Assembly (NCBI RefSeq): GCF_001317345.1
Contig: NZ_JXCG01000004.1
Coordinates: 147,008 to 211,007, forward strand
DNA: 64,000 nucleotides
Source of the DNA: Thermococcus sp. EP1
GTDB lineage: Archaea; Methanobacteriota_B; Thermococci; Thermococcales; Thermococcaceae
Direction of reading: 5' to 3'
Shown: one piece after another, positions 1-8,861 of the stretch
How the letters are laid out: every line of letters begins with the position of its first letter
Numbering within the stretch: position 1 is the stretch's first letter
The notes under the pieces: generated by a model
What the model saw: the letters and a program-made list of their open reading frames with translations, nothing else
Databases searched by the model: none
Told to the model about the DNA's origin: nothing
Position numbers and translations under genes: made by a program

Positions 1-909
1 ACCCTTTGCATCCCTATTGAATGGGAAGAGTGCTGGAATTAGACAAGCTGTAACACCATAAACTTCGCTTAGTTCTGGCTGGCATTTTATAGAGACTGCA
101 GCAGTTTCTCCTTTATATTCTTCCCATATATCCTTGGCTGCCAGATATATCGCTATTTGTCTCCTTAAGACTTCTGGTGTTAACATCGTGTCATCATATT
201 TAATATTCATGTTTTTGTGGATCCAATCAAAAAACTCCTCAACACGAATCCTTTCTTTCTCATCACTAAGCATTGAATCCGCTTTCTTAATTATAAGATA
301 CTGATCAAAAAGAAGAAAGTCCCCAATGAACCGTTTCAACCTTGGGAGATCATCCATAAGATGCTCCATTCCGAGGGTATATGGAGCTCCCCACAAAAGT
401 AAAGACTTTCTAGAAAGCTTCGAAACTGCCTCAACTGCCCTTGCCCAGGCTTTTACTTTTTCAACATCGCCCTTAAGCCTTGTATGGTGCAAAGCATAGT
501 AATTTACAGAACTTTCCCAAAGGGAGGCGCCAACAGATGTTATGCAAGTAGTTCCAGCCCATGCTGGATCATCATCGGCATATAAAAGAAGTGGTTTATT
601 TGTCTCTTTTGCTAAGAGAGTTATAAGATTGCTCTCAGTCCAATGCCATAGACCAAGAATAATGCCACTGATGTCCTGTGATCCTATGAGCTTAGAGGCT
701 CTAATTACTTCATCCTTATCCTCTATTCCGAAGTTTTTACCATTTTTCAAGGATTCATATTTTCCAAGAGCTCTGTTAACATCAAAAACCCTAAATCCAG
801 AATCTTCCAAGTCTTTTACAAGTTTTTTGTGTTTCTCAAGAAGAGCATTTTCTCTTTCTATGGAAAGAGATGTCTTTCGTGGGTCTGTAAAGGTTACAAC
901 GGCGAGCAT
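1..909 (-). CDS. L-fucose/L-arabinose isomerase-like protein (partial, runs off the left edge)
   Basis: An open frame of 303 codons starts at an ATG (907-909) preceded by GGTGAT and continues uninterrupted past base 1, so the C-terminus is missing. The protein begins MLAVVTFTDPRK and has an alternating strand/helix N-terminal domain with segments such as GIILGLWHW, LLYADDDPAWAG and LLLWGAPYTLG. This layout resembles the fucose/arabinose isomerase-like superfamily (COG2407 type), whose members interconvert aldoses and ketoses. The metal-binding residues lie in the missing half, so activity cannot be judged. It lies 63 bp downstream of malK on the same strand, after a T-rich stretch, with a weak AT-rich box near 945-958 that could give it its own promoter. 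It may be the last gene of the sugar locus. The family call is from pattern recognition and moderately sure. Confidence 0.6.
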   Translation of the reverse strand, partial: MLAVVTFTDPRKTSLSIERENALLEKHKKLVKDLEDSGFRVFDVNRALGKYESLKNGKNFGIEDKDEVIRASKLIGSQDISGIILGLWHWTESNLITLLAKETNKPLLLYADDDPAWAGTTCITSVGASLWESSVNYYALHHTRLKGDVEKVKAWARAVEAVSKLSRKSLLLWGAPYTLGMEHLMDDLPRLKRFIGDFLLFDQYLIIKKADSMLSDEKERIRVEEFFDWIHKNMNIKYDDTMLTPEVLRRQIAIYLAAKDIWEEYKGETAAVSIKCQPELSEVYGVTACLIPALFPFNRDAKG

Positions 910-952
910 ATCACATCACCTTATGCCCAGATAAGCATGAACTGTTTTTAAA

Positions 953-972
953 ATTTAAGGAAAGAAAAAATC
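953..972 (-). terminator. T-rich terminator after malK
   Basis: Read on the minus strand, the bases just after the malK stop form a T-rich run (GATTTTTTCTTTCC), the usual intrinsic signal for archaeal RNA polymerase. It probably ends the mal operon, possibly with read-through into the isomerase-like gene. Confidence 0.4.
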
Positions 973-2091
973 TTAAAGTACTACCTTTTGTGTTGTTTTA
1001 TCAAATATGTGAATCTTCTTCATGTCAAAAACAATATCGATCTCTTGTCCCTCTTTGACTAAAGATTCAGGTGGGAATTTAGCAATAAAAATCAGATCAT
1101 CAGCTTTTAAGTAAACAATCTTTTCTCCTCCTAAATTTTCTATAATGTCTACAAAAACCTTGGCCATGTTCTCTCCTGGAACCTTCACTTGTGCAAACAG
1201 CGCATCATAGATATCCTCGGGCCTTATGCCAAATATAACGCTTTTACCGACATAGCCTTCCTCTTGAAGCAACTCAAACATATCGTCTAACAGTTTGAGT
1301 CTAAATGCTCCAAAATCTACAAATCCATCCTCACTTACGGTAGCCTCTAAAAAGTTCATTGGTGGAGACCCTATAAATCCAGCAACAAACATATTTGCAG
1401 GTTTATTATAAATATCAGTTGGAGTGCCCACTTGATGCAGAGCACCATTGTTCATAACAGCAATTTTATCTCCCATTGTCATGGCCTCAACTTGATCATG
1501 AGTCACGTAAATAGTGGTGACACCAAGTTGACGTTGCAATTTCTTTAACTCTGCCCTCATCCTGACCCTAAGCTTTGCATCAAGATTTGAAAGAGGCTCG
1601 TCCATAAGAAAAACCTGAGGTCTTCTTACAATAGCCCTTCCTAGCGCCACTCTCTGTCTCTGACCACCAGAGAGTTCTCTTGGTTTTCTTTTGAGCAACT
1701 CTGTTAATCCCAACATTTCAGCAACTTCTCTTACACGTTCATCAATTTCCTGCTTAGGAACCTTTCTCAGCTTTAATGGGAAGGCAATGTTATCGTAAAC
1801 AGTCATATGAGGATACAGAGCATAACTCTGAAAAACCATAGCAATATCCCTATCTTTAGGTGGAATGAAAACACCTTTCTCTGGATCGACCACGAGTTTT
1901 TCACCAATGTATATCTTTCCCTTAGTAGGTTCTTCAAGACCTGAGATCATTCTAAGCGTTGTTGTCTTACCACAACCACTTGGACCTAGGAGTATTACAA
2001 ACTCCCCGTCTTTAACTTCTAGATTTATATCCCTAACAGCTACGACGTCTTCAAACTTCTTCCATACACCAATGAGTTTTACCTCTGCCAT
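973..2091 (-). CDS. malK: Trehalose/maltose ABC transporter ATP-binding protein MalK
   Basis: This is the ATPase that energises maltose/trehalose import, acting as a cytoplasmic dimer under MalF and MalG. The 372 residues show Walker A GPSGCGKTT (36-44), a Q-loop near 88, the ABC signature LSGGQ (140-144), Walker B VFLMDE (160-165) and the H-loop His198. A C-terminal regulatory/TOBE region of about 130 residues follows, ending in the FDMKKIHIFDK element typical of the Thermococcus litoralis MalK family. It is the sixth gene of the mal operon. Its ribosome binding site GGGTGA contains the stop codon of trmB, so the two are translationally linked. No key residue is missing. Confidence 0.95.
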   Translation of the reverse strand: MAEVKLIGVWKKFEDVVAVRDINLEVKDGEFVILLGPSGCGKTTTLRMISGLEEPTKGKIYIGEKLVVDPEKGVFIPPKDRDIAMVFQSYALYPHMTVYDNIAFPLKLRKVPKQEIDERVREVAEMLGLTELLKRKPRELSGGQRQRVALGRAIVRRPQVFLMDEPLSNLDAKLRVRMRAELKKLQRQLGVTTIYVTHDQVEAMTMGDKIAVMNNGALHQVGTPTDIYNKPANMFVAGFIGSPPMNFLEATVSEDGFVDFGAFRLKLLDDMFELLQEEGYVGKSVIFGIRPEDIYDALFAQVKVPGENMAKVFVDIIENLGGEKIVYLKADDLIFIAKFPPESLVKEGQEIDIVFDMKKIHIFDKTTQKVVL

Positions 2092-2096
2092 TCAAC

Positions 2097-3113
2097 TCAC
2101 CCTATCATAAATTTTATGTCCGTGCTTTCATAATCTTCAATGACAGCAAAGATGCCTCCTACTTTTACTATACCCTTTTCCGTCTCTAAATGAATATTAC
2201 TAACAGCTTTTCTAAAAGAGAGGGTATACCCTACAACATTTCCATAGATGTTCTCTATTTCACCAGTTTTTACGTTTCTGCCGATAATCTCTGCTATTAT
2301 AGGGGTAGACTCTATATGTCTCTTAACGAAGTCTGAAGCATGAAACATTGCAAAGAATCTGATATCCTGTGGATTAGCTATGTATTCCCTCTCTAATGAA
2401 GATTCCTTGAAAATTTCAATTATGAGGCTATACTGGGAGAATATTACCTCTGGATAGGTAGCTTTAAAGCTTGGCGGAAAACTCGGTCTAAAACTCACAT
2501 TTTGAATATTAACCACCTCTTTGCCATCAGCCATGCCAATCAAATGGTTTAATTTATAAAACTGTCGAACAAAGAGGTTTCCCGCTCCTTCAAATTCCAG
2601 GAGATTAGGTATTCTATCAATATAAAGGGAAACTGTTACTCCTTTTTCAAGGGTTTTTAATAGCTCCTCTTGTATATCTTCAAAAAACTCACTAGGAGTC
2701 ACTACTATAACTTCATTTTTTGCTGATTTGAGGGTTTCTCTGAACATCTCAAGGGCTTCTTCAAAGCTCTGACTCCTCCATATTGCTGGTCTCTGTTCCT
2801 CACGTTTGAACTTTTTAAGCTCACTTTCCAGTTTCTCCATTATACTCTCAAGCTCTTTTTTGAACCTAAAAAAGGCTATTCTTGGGGAATATGCCGCATA
2901 AACTTTAGGAGTTCCTTCGATTTCAGTTACGAAGCCTCTAATTTTAAGAGATGAAATAGTGTCATAAACTCTATTGTAAGGAATTCCACTTTTGGAAGAT
3001 ATCTCCTTCGCAGTACTTGGGCCATGAACAAGGAGTGTCCAATAAGTTAGGATTTCATATTTCGTAAATCCAATTTCACTCAGCGCGTGTAAGATTTCAG
3101 GATGTATCTCCAT
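2097..3113 (-). CDS. trmB: Sugar-sensing transcriptional regulator TrmB
   Basis: TrmB represses the maltose/trehalose operon and senses these sugars. The N-terminal 75 residues form a winged helix (the [16 protein letters not shown] helix, then the recognition region [15 protein letters not shown]). A coiled segment of about 30 residues follows, then the sugar-binding domain ([25 protein letters not shown]) that is characteristic of TrmB. I chose the ATG at 3111-3113 (MEIHPEI, 338 aa) because GGTGA lies at ideal distance; a GTG nine bases upstream overlaps that site. It lies between treT and malK, the order known for the TrmB-controlled operon of this order. Confidence 0.93.
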   Translation of the reverse strand: MEIHPEILHALSEIGFTKYEILTYWTLLVHGPSTAKEISSKSGIPYNRVYDTISSLKIRGFVTEIEGTPKVYAAYSPRIAFFRFKKELESIMEKLESELKKFKREEQRPAIWRSQSFEEALEMFRETLKSAKNEVIVVTPSEFFEDIQEELLKTLEKGVTVSLYIDRIPNLLEFEGAGNLFVRQFYKLNHLIGMADGKEVVNIQNVSFRPSFPPSFKATYPEVIFSQYSLIIEIFKESSLEREYIANPQDIRFFAMFHASDFVKRHIESTPIIAEIIGRNVKTGEIENIYGNVVGYTLSFRKAVSNIHLETEKGIVKVGGIFAVIEDYESTDIKFMIG

Positions 3114-3143
3114 TTTTGTCACCTAAAAATATTAAGAGTCAAG

Positions 3144-4382
3144 TTAAAAAGAGTTTAGGATATCAAGGTACCTCTCAAGATGTTTTGTTATAATGAAGTG
3201 TTCTTTAACCCTCTTCTTTGCCTTTTCTCCCATAGTCTTTGCTACTTCTGGATGCCTAAGAAGATAAATCGATTTTTCAACGGCCTCATTGATATCTTTT
3301 ACAAGGAACCCTGTTTCACCATCGACTATTTGAAGTCTTATTCCTCCAACTGCTCTTCCAATCACTGGCTTTTCCTTCCACATAGCTTCTGTAATTGTTA
3401 ACCCAAATCCCTCCCTTATGGACATCTGCAAGATTATATCACTTGCCCGTTGAAAAACATTAACTTCCCTTGCATGAACTCCAGTGAGATTCGTGAGTAC
3501 CTTGACATCATAGTCCTCTCCTATTTTTCTTAGAGTCTTTTCAAAGTATATCCATCCTTCTGGGTCATCATGAGCCATCACTCCAACCAGTAAAAGTTGC
3601 ACATCAGGTATTTTCTCTTTGACTTTTCTATAGACATCAATGACATCAAAAACGCCTTTCCAGGGGTCAAAACGAGCCACTTGAGTCAATATTGGCCTAT
3701 CTGGATCCACATCAAATTTTTCGAGAGTTTTCAGTATCTCATTTTCGGTTAACTCTTTGTTCTTTTCACTAAGTGGATCAATTGAGGGTGGCATTATGAC
3801 TACTTTTTCCTTTTCTAGATCTTCCTGAACATATTCTCCCATGTGGAATATATAACGATCGTATTTTTCCACAAACCCTCTTAAAAACTTCCAGAATTGC
3901 ATATTGGGATCGCTTAGGTCAATATGACATCTCCATATCCACGGCTGTTTTTTCTCGTAGAACCCTATTAATGGTGCTGGTTGAGGGTCGTGTATTAGGA
4001 CATAATCAAAAGCACTAGGATCAAACTCTTGAGCATTCCTTTTGTTGATTTCTATGTACAAAGATTTCATTTCTTCAGTTAGCTTGAGGTCTTTGTTTCC
4101 TTGAAGAGCATTATGAAAGCTCTTTGTAACATTAAAAAACTCATTCGTTCCCTCAATAACAAACCATTTTGTATCAAGCCCAACGTTCCTCATTAACGGA
4201 ACCAGGTTATGTAAAATTTCCGCAACGCCTCCACCAAAAGAAGTGGAGTTAACATGAACAAAGCTTTTGTCTTTGAGATTTTCTGCCTTCTCTTTAAGTT
4301 CATATAAAGCTTTTTCCCCTATTATTTCTACATAGTCTTCAAGCCTCTTTCCTTCTCCTCCAAATTTTGTCACTTCAAACAT
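3144..4382 (-). CDS. treT: Trehalose glycosyltransferring synthase TreT (GT4 family)
   Basis: TreT makes (or reversibly cleaves) trehalose from an NDP-glucose and glucose in the cytoplasm. The protein is a GT-B glycosyltransferase: an N-terminal Rossmann domain containing STSFGGGVAEIL, then the family-4 C-terminal domain with the nucleotide-sugar motif REGFGLTITEA, whose paired glutamates bind the donor. The length of 412 aa fits the family. The frame stays open upstream for 43 codons into malG. The start MFEVTKFGG at 4380-4382 is preferred because GGAGG sits 7 bases before it and because it avoids the overlap. It is the fourth gene of the mal operon, between malG and trmB, which is the diagnostic context. 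Confidence 0.92.
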   Translation of the reverse strand: MFEVTKFGGEGKRLEDYVEIIGEKALYELKEKAENLKDKSFVHVNSTSFGGGVAEILHNLVPLMRNVGLDTKWFVIEGTNEFFNVTKSFHNALQGNKDLKLTEEMKSLYIEINKRNAQEFDPSAFDYVLIHDPQPAPLIGFYEKKQPWIWRCHIDLSDPNMQFWKFLRGFVEKYDRYIFHMGEYVQEDLEKEKVVIMPPSIDPLSEKNKELTENEILKTLEKFDVDPDRPILTQVARFDPWKGVFDVIDVYRKVKEKIPDVQLLLVGVMAHDDPEGWIYFEKTLRKIGEDYDVKVLTNLTGVHAREVNVFQRASDIILQMSIREGFGLTITEAMWKEKPVIGRAVGGIRLQIVDGETGFLVKDINEAVEKSIYLLRHPEVAKTMGEKAKKRVKEHFIITKHLERYLDILNSF

Positions 4383-4396
4383 TTTCATTCCTCCTT

Positions 4397-5242
4397 TCAT
4401 TTTTCTGTTGACCATCCTATCATACCACTTATGTAATACCTTTGGAAAAGTGTATACACAAGCAATGGGACGAGTAAGACCAAGATTGATGCGGCTGTTA
4501 ACACTCCCCAATCAACAAAATACTGTCCCCTAAGTAACGGAAGTCTTTGTGTAGCCACGTATTTTTCCGAATCCTGTAAGAAGACTAAAGCAAGGAAGAA
4601 GTCACTCCAAACCCATGTGAATTGGAGTATTGCTGCCGAAATTAGTCCTGGTAGTGCCATTGGAAGAACTATTTTATAAAATATCTTAAAATCCGATGCC
4701 CCATCTATCTTCGCGGCTTCTTCAACATCTGTTGGAAGCATTGCAAAGTAATTTCTCATGAAAAATATTATCCATGCCAAGCCCCAAGCTGAGTGAACAA
4801 GTATTAAACCCTGAAATTTGTTTAACAAATGGAGATTTCTAAGAAGGAAGTACAATGGTACTATAGTCATTTGCTGAGGTAAGGCCATTAAGAAAACTAT
4901 AAAAGCAAAAAGATAGTGTTTTATAGGAAAGCTGTATCTTGCAAAAGCGTATGCAGCTAACGCAGCTACTAAAAGAGGTATAATTGTCGATGGAATTGCT
5001 ATTATCAGAGAATTTTTTAGACCCTCACTTATCGGAAACATTGGATGATTAAAAGCATTAACAAAATTCTTTAGCGTTATAGTAAATGGGCTGAAATGCC
5101 ACCATCCACTCACAATTTCCTTATAAGGTCTTATTGAAGCCATTAACACTCCTATGAATGGTATTAACCAAATCAACCCTAAAAACCATGCAATACTGGT
5201 TGAAACTATGTATTTTCTGAGCTTGTATTTTGGCATATCCAT
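4397..5242 (-). CDS. malG: Trehalose/maltose ABC transporter permease MalG
   Basis: This is one of the two membrane channel subunits of the maltose/trehalose importer. The 281-residue protein has about six hydrophobic spans and the EAA loop that contacts the ATPase (EEAAKIDGASDFKIFYKIVLP, around residues 175-195). It ends with the YISGMIGWSTEK tail usual for MalG. A strong AGGAGGAGGGGG ribosome binding site precedes the ATG. Two bases separate it from the malF stop, so the permeases are cotranscribed and probably translationally coupled. Confidence 0.94.
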   Translation of the reverse strand: MDMPKYKLRKYIVSTSIAWFLGLIWLIPFIGVLMASIRPYKEIVSGWWHFSPFTITLKNFVNAFNHPMFPISEGLKNSLIIAIPSTIIPLLVAALAAYAFARYSFPIKHYLFAFIVFLMALPQQMTIVPLYFLLRNLHLLNKFQGLILVHSAWGLAWIIFFMRNYFAMLPTDVEEAAKIDGASDFKIFYKIVLPMALPGLISAAILQFTWVWSDFFLALVFLQDSEKYVATQRLPLLRGQYFVDWGVLTAASILVLLVPLLVYTLFQRYYISGMIGWSTEK

Positions 5243-5244
5243 CT

Positions 5245-6126
5245 TTACCCCCTCCTCCTAATTAGCCATAGGGCAGGTATGATAGTTAGCATGGTCAATA
5301 ACACTGCCACTACTGCTGCATAGTTGTAGTTGAGAGCTCTTGCAAAGTAATCCCACATTTGGAGTGCAAGAACCATTGAAGCTCCACCTGGTCCTCCTCC
5401 CGTGGCCACATAAACGATATCAAATATCTTGAGATCCCACAAGAGGGTCATTGCTACTACTACTATTGTTATTGGCTTTAACAAAGGCCATGTCACATTT
5501 TTAAAGATCTGAAACCTACTAGCACCATCTATTAAGGCCGCTTCGTAATAATCCCTAGGTATTGAAGCTAATCCTGCTGAGTACATTAGCATGCTAAAAC
5601 CTGTCCATATCCAGATTGACCCCAAAATAGCTGCAAACAATGCAGTCTCTGGATACGCTGTCCAAGTGATCGCCAATCTTTCAATTCCCAATGCATTAAA
5701 TATGGCTGGTACAACTCCTGCCCCTTCTTCAAAAAGAAAGCGGATGATCAAACCTCCAACAATCATAGGAATTACCATTCCCAAAAAAATTATTGATTTG
5801 ATTACGGAACTCCCTTTAACCTCCTTCTTTCTTAATAAGAGAGCAATTCCTAATCCCAAAAATACAGTGACTGGAAGATGAATCGCTATCCACACCACAT
5901 TATGCACAAGAGCTCCCCAAGGGGGAGACTTTGTAGGAAATCTTTCAAGATTTACAATATCAGAACTTAAAAGCACGTTTTTATAATTTTCTAACCCTAC
6001 GAATTCATCACCAAAAAAGAAGCTAAGGTATATAGTCTTAAATACGGGATATATCACGAATGGAACCATTAAAATCAAAGCTGGTAAAAGAAAAAAGAGA
6101 GAAGCTAAAGACCTAGGCCTTTTCAT
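5245..6126 (-). CDS. malF: Trehalose/maltose ABC transporter permease MalF
   Basis: Membrane channel partner of MalG. The start MKRPRSLASL (6124-6126) is chosen because GGGGG lies 6-10 bases upstream. A longer frame to 6165 would overlap malE by 26 bases. The 293 residues contain about six spans and an EAA loop (YYEAALIDGASRFQIFKNVTWP) at roughly residues 195-215. A GGGPGGAS segment follows near residue 240, as in sugar ABC permeases of the MalF/UgpA type. Third from the operon's downstream regulators, it fits the standard malE-malF-malG order. Confidence 0.93.
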   Translation of the reverse strand: MKRPRSLASLFFLLPALILMVPFVIYPVFKTIYLSFFFGDEFVGLENYKNVLLSSDIVNLERFPTKSPPWGALVHNVVWIAIHLPVTVFLGLGIALLLRKKEVKGSSVIKSIIFLGMVIPMIVGGLIIRFLFEEGAGVVPAIFNALGIERLAITWTAYPETALFAAILGSIWIWTGFSMLMYSAGLASIPRDYYEAALIDGASRFQIFKNVTWPLLKPITIVVVAMTLLWDLKIFDIVYVATGGGPGGASMVLALQMWDYFARALNYNYAAVVAVLLTMLTIIPALWLIRRRG

Positions 6127-6139
6127 TAGGATCCCCCTT

Positions 6140-7393
6140 TCATTCTTTTGGGAACTTTTCATCAAGTGTCTTTAGAACATCATTCAATCTATCTGGTTGT
6201 ACCCATAGAAGTTTTAGTTGGTCCCAGAATGTTTTTTGCCATTCTCCTCCAACGCTATCATCCAAATCCGGTGCTGACTCAACGTTGGCAACAACTTTAG
6301 CAACGTCTTTCATTGGTTCCCAGTAATCATCCATTGTAACTTCTTTCCATGTTGCAAGCTTTCCAGAGCTGGTTCCAACGTGGATCCTTTGTCCTTCTGT
6401 GGCTAGGAACTTAGCAAGTTCTAATGCCTCAGTCGGATGGGTTGTGTACTTTGGTACCATGAAGTAATCCGGTGCAAGCACCATAGCCTTAACACCAGGT
6501 AACGATATAAGACCCAAGTCTGTTGGATCTTCTACCATTCCAGTTAGCCAAGTTCCCATAAAGTAGAGTGCATAATCTCCCTTCCACCAGAGATCTACAG
6601 CGGATGTCCACTCTATTGGGTCGCTGAAATAACCAGCATTCAACAGTGGAACGAGTCTCTCCTCAAATATGCTTCTTACTTGTGGGTCTTGCCACTTAAC
6701 TTCACCATTTATGAGCTTTTGTTGAAGTTCTGCCCCTCCAAAAGTCAGGATAAAGTGTTCAGTTACATCAGAAATGGGCCACCCAACACTGTCTCCACTA
6801 ACTATTGGTGCCTTTATCCCAGGTATCTGTTTTATTTGTTCAAGCAATGCCACAAATTCATCCCATGTCTCGGGCGGTTTTAATCCATGTTTTTCAAAGA
6901 AGGATTTTCTATACCAGAAACCGGGCTTGGCTGCTGCTGTGAATGGTGCCCCATAAATCTTTCCATCAACTGTGGTTGTGTCTAAAATCCCAGGAACATA
7001 TTCGTTTGGATTAATGACTTCATTAAGTTCCATTACATGGCCTTTTTTAGCCATGTCTGCAATGAACCATCCCCACATGAAGATTATGTCCGCAGGAGTG
7101 TCTCCTGACTCAAATTGCAAGGGTAGAATTGTTGAAAGGTCTTCAGCTCTATAAGTCTTATACTCAATTTTTATGTTTGGATGCTCAGCTTCAAAGGCCT
7201 TAATAACTTCTTTGAACGCATCAAACTCGGCCCCAGACCAAGGCCCTATCACTTTCAGGGTAATTTGCTCTTGGATTTGGGTTGTAGTTGTTGTAGTAGT
7301 TGTGGTCTCTCCACCAATACATCCACTTGCTACAACTGCCACTGCCAAGAGTCCTATCAACAAAAAACTAAACCATATTTTCTTAACACTCAT
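6140..7393 (-). CDS. malE: Trehalose/maltose-binding lipoprotein MalE
   Basis: Extracellular receptor of the importer. The N-terminus has a charged MSVKK start, a hydrophobic stretch and the lipobox ASGC near residue 25. The cysteine should therefore be lipid-anchored after signal peptide cleavage. A run of nine threonines follows, likely an O-glycosylated tether, and then a family-1 solute-binding fold (EADFDAFK-type first strand, DIIFMWGWF, APFTAAAKPGFWYRKSFFEK). The length of 417 aa is normal. It is the first gene of the mal operon, with GAGGTG as ribosome binding site and a TrmB-type operator at the promoter. The substrate is inferred from the operon, not from binding residues. Confidence 0.94.
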   Translation of the reverse strand: MSVKKIWFSFLLIGLLAVAVVASGCIGGETTTTTTTTTQIQEQITLKVIGPWSGAEFDAFKEVIKAFEAEHPNIKIEYKTYRAEDLSTILPLQFESGDTPADIIFMWGWFIADMAKKGHVMELNEVINPNEYVPGILDTTTVDGKIYGAPFTAAAKPGFWYRKSFFEKHGLKPPETWDEFVALLEQIKQIPGIKAPIVSGDSVGWPISDVTEHFILTFGGAELQQKLINGEVKWQDPQVRSIFEERLVPLLNAGYFSDPIEWTSAVDLWWKGDYALYFMGTWLTGMVEDPTDLGLISLPGVKAMVLAPDYFMVPKYTTHPTEALELAKFLATEGQRIHVGTSSGKLATWKEVTMDDYWEPMKDVAKVVANVESAPDLDDSVGGEWQKTFWDQLKLLWVQPDRLNDVLKTLDEKFPKE

Positions 7394-7410
7394 AGGAACA
7401 CCTCAGTATG

Positions 7411-7440
7411 GGTATATACTAAAAGTATATATATCTTATT
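7411..7440 (-). promoter_or_regulatory. malE promoter with TrmB operator
   Basis: Read on the minus strand, an AT-rich TATA region (AAGATATATATAC) runs straight into the palindrome TATACT-TTT-AGTATA (7415-7429). It matches the published TrmB recognition pattern TACTTTNNNAGTA of the Thermococcus litoralis mal promoter in form and in its overlap with the TATA box. The ATG of malE lies about 18 bases downstream of the palindrome, so the leader is very short. The site accounts for sugar-inducible control by trmB in the same operon. Confidence 0.75.
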
Positions 7441-7621
7441 GCTCAAAGTTGTACATACATTTTAGGGGATATATGGATTAACCACCTACAAAAAAGCATT
7501 AAAACCATCATTTTACCTGGAACTCAAATAATTCAAACAAGTAACCAAAAACTATTCACTTTAAGTATAATAAACAAAGACATTTAAACCTTTATGACTA
7601 CCTAATAAAGGGGGCAATAAC

Positions 7622-8557
7622 ATGATAATCTCGATAGGAGAAGTTTTAATAGACTTCATTGCAAAGGAAGAGGGAAAGCTAAAGAACATAAAAGAATTCG
7701 AAAGACATCCAGGAGGAGCACCAGCCAATGTTAGTGTTGGATTGAGCAGGTTGGGAGTAGAAAGTGCATTGGTAAGTAAAGTAGGAGATGACCCCTTTGG
7801 AGAATTTCTCATCGAATCTCTCAACAAGGAAGGAGTAGAAACCAAATATATAGTAAAAGATCCAGAAAAACATACTGGAGTAGTTTTCGTTCAACTCATA
7901 GGGGCAAAACCGGAATTTATACTTTACGATGGAGTGGCTTATTTTAACATGAAACCTCGAGATATAAAAGTGGATATCGAAAAAGCAGAGCTCATTCATT
8001 TTGGGAGTGTACTCTTTGCAAGAGAACCAAGTAGATCCACTATATTTAGAGTGCTCAAGAAATCTAAAGGAAAAGTTCCTATCAGTTACGATGTTAATAT
8101 AAGACTTGACCTTTGGAGGGAAAGAGAAGAAGAAATGGTCAAAGATATCGAAAGAGGTCTTAAACTTGCTAATATAGTCAAAATAGGAGACGCCGAATTA
8201 GAATATCTCCAAAAAAATGGAATCGAGATAAATGATTTCAACTTTGCTCTCGTGGCAATAACAAAAGGTGCCAGAGGTTGCACCATTTTACACAGCGATC
8301 TTAAAGTTGATATCCCCTCCTATGAAATTCAACCTCTCGATACTACCGGTGCGGGGGATGCCTTTATGGCAGCTCTTTTGGCCAGTTTAAAATATATGAA
8401 CAAGCTATATACTTTAGAGTTCTCAAGAGAAGAGCTGAGAGAAGCTGGACGTTTTGCTAATTTTGTGGCAGCACTTTCCACGACAACAATGGGGGCATGG
8501 AGTGTACCCACATTAGAGAAAATCAAGCGTTATGAGAAGTTTCATTTTCTTCCATGA
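7622..8557 (+). CDS. PfkB-family carbohydrate kinase (fructokinase-like)
   Basis: The 311-residue protein has both PfkB signatures: the N-terminal HPGGAPANVSVGLSRLG (about residues 29-45) and the C-terminal DTTGAGDAF (about 240-248), whose aspartate is the catalytic base. It phosphorylates a sugar or nucleoside with ATP in the cytosol. The order of motifs and the opening MIISIGEVLIDFI resemble fructokinase/sugar kinases. It lies divergent from malE with a 228-bp shared intergenic region, so a role in the same sugar pathway is plausible. GGGGGC precedes the ATG. Its last 35 bases overlap the end of the convergent small membrane protein gene. The exact substrate is not determinable. Confidence 0.85.
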   Translation: MIISIGEVLIDFIAKEEGKLKNIKEFERHPGGAPANVSVGLSRLGVESALVSKVGDDPFGEFLIESLNKEGVETKYIVKDPEKHTGVVFVQLIGAKPEFILYDGVAYFNMKPRDIKVDIEKAELIHFGSVLFAREPSRSTIFRVLKKSKGKVPISYDVNIRLDLWREREEEMVKDIERGLKLANIVKIGDAELEYLQKNGIEINDFNFALVAITKGARGCTILHSDLKVDIPSYEIQPLDTTGAGDAFMAALLASLKYMNKLYTLEFSREELREAGRFANFVAALSTTTMGAWSVPTLEKIKRYEKFHFLP

Positions 8558-8861
8558 CTTCCTCTTCCTTCTTGCCAAAAAGACCAATTAAGTCATGAAG
8601 TATTGCCAAATCAATGCCAGCATTAAGAGCCTGGGAAAGCGAACCTGCCATCAACATTAAAAGGGCAAAAAAGAAGTCTATCCCTTTGTATACTATGGTA
8701 ACCTTCACAGCTCGGTTTTTTCCTTTAATTATGCCCCACGCGAGGAGAAAATTTAGCAACCCAAAGCCCAAAAGCATGGACTTCTCAATTCCACTAGCTT
8801 CAGCAGAATAATACAAAAGAAAAAGCGATTGAAGAAAAAGTAAATATACTGCAAGTTTCAT
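8523..8861 (-). CDS. Small membrane protein of unknown function
   Basis: 112 residues with three or four hydrophobic segments (LAVYLLFLQSLFLLYYSA, MLLGFGLLNFLLAWGII, IDFFFALLMLMAG, ALNAGIDLAILHDLIGLF) and an acidic hydrophilic tail (KKEEEVMEENE). I recognise no family. The ATG overlaps the stop of the upstream cysteine-synthase-like gene by one base (TAATG) with GGGGGG just before it, so the two are cotranscribed. Its 3' end overlaps the convergent sugar kinase by 35 bases. Confidence 0.7.
   Translation of the reverse strand: MKLAVYLLFLQSLFLLYYSAEASGIEKSMLLGFGLLNFLLAWGIIKGKNRAVKVTIVYKGIDFFFALLMLMAGSLSQALNAGIDLAILHDLIGLFGKKEEEVMEENETSHNA

Noticed and set aside
542..934. Plus-strand frame of 130 codons at the left end
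   Set aside because: It lies opposite the isomerase-like gene, whose frame is open for over 300 codons with a proper start site.
3144..4511. Long treT start overlapping malG by 115 bases
   Set aside because: The start at 4382 has GGAGG and matches the length of known TreT proteins.
7300..7320. Short tandem repeat (GTT/GTA units) near the malE start
   Set aside because: It simply encodes the threonine linker after the lipobox.
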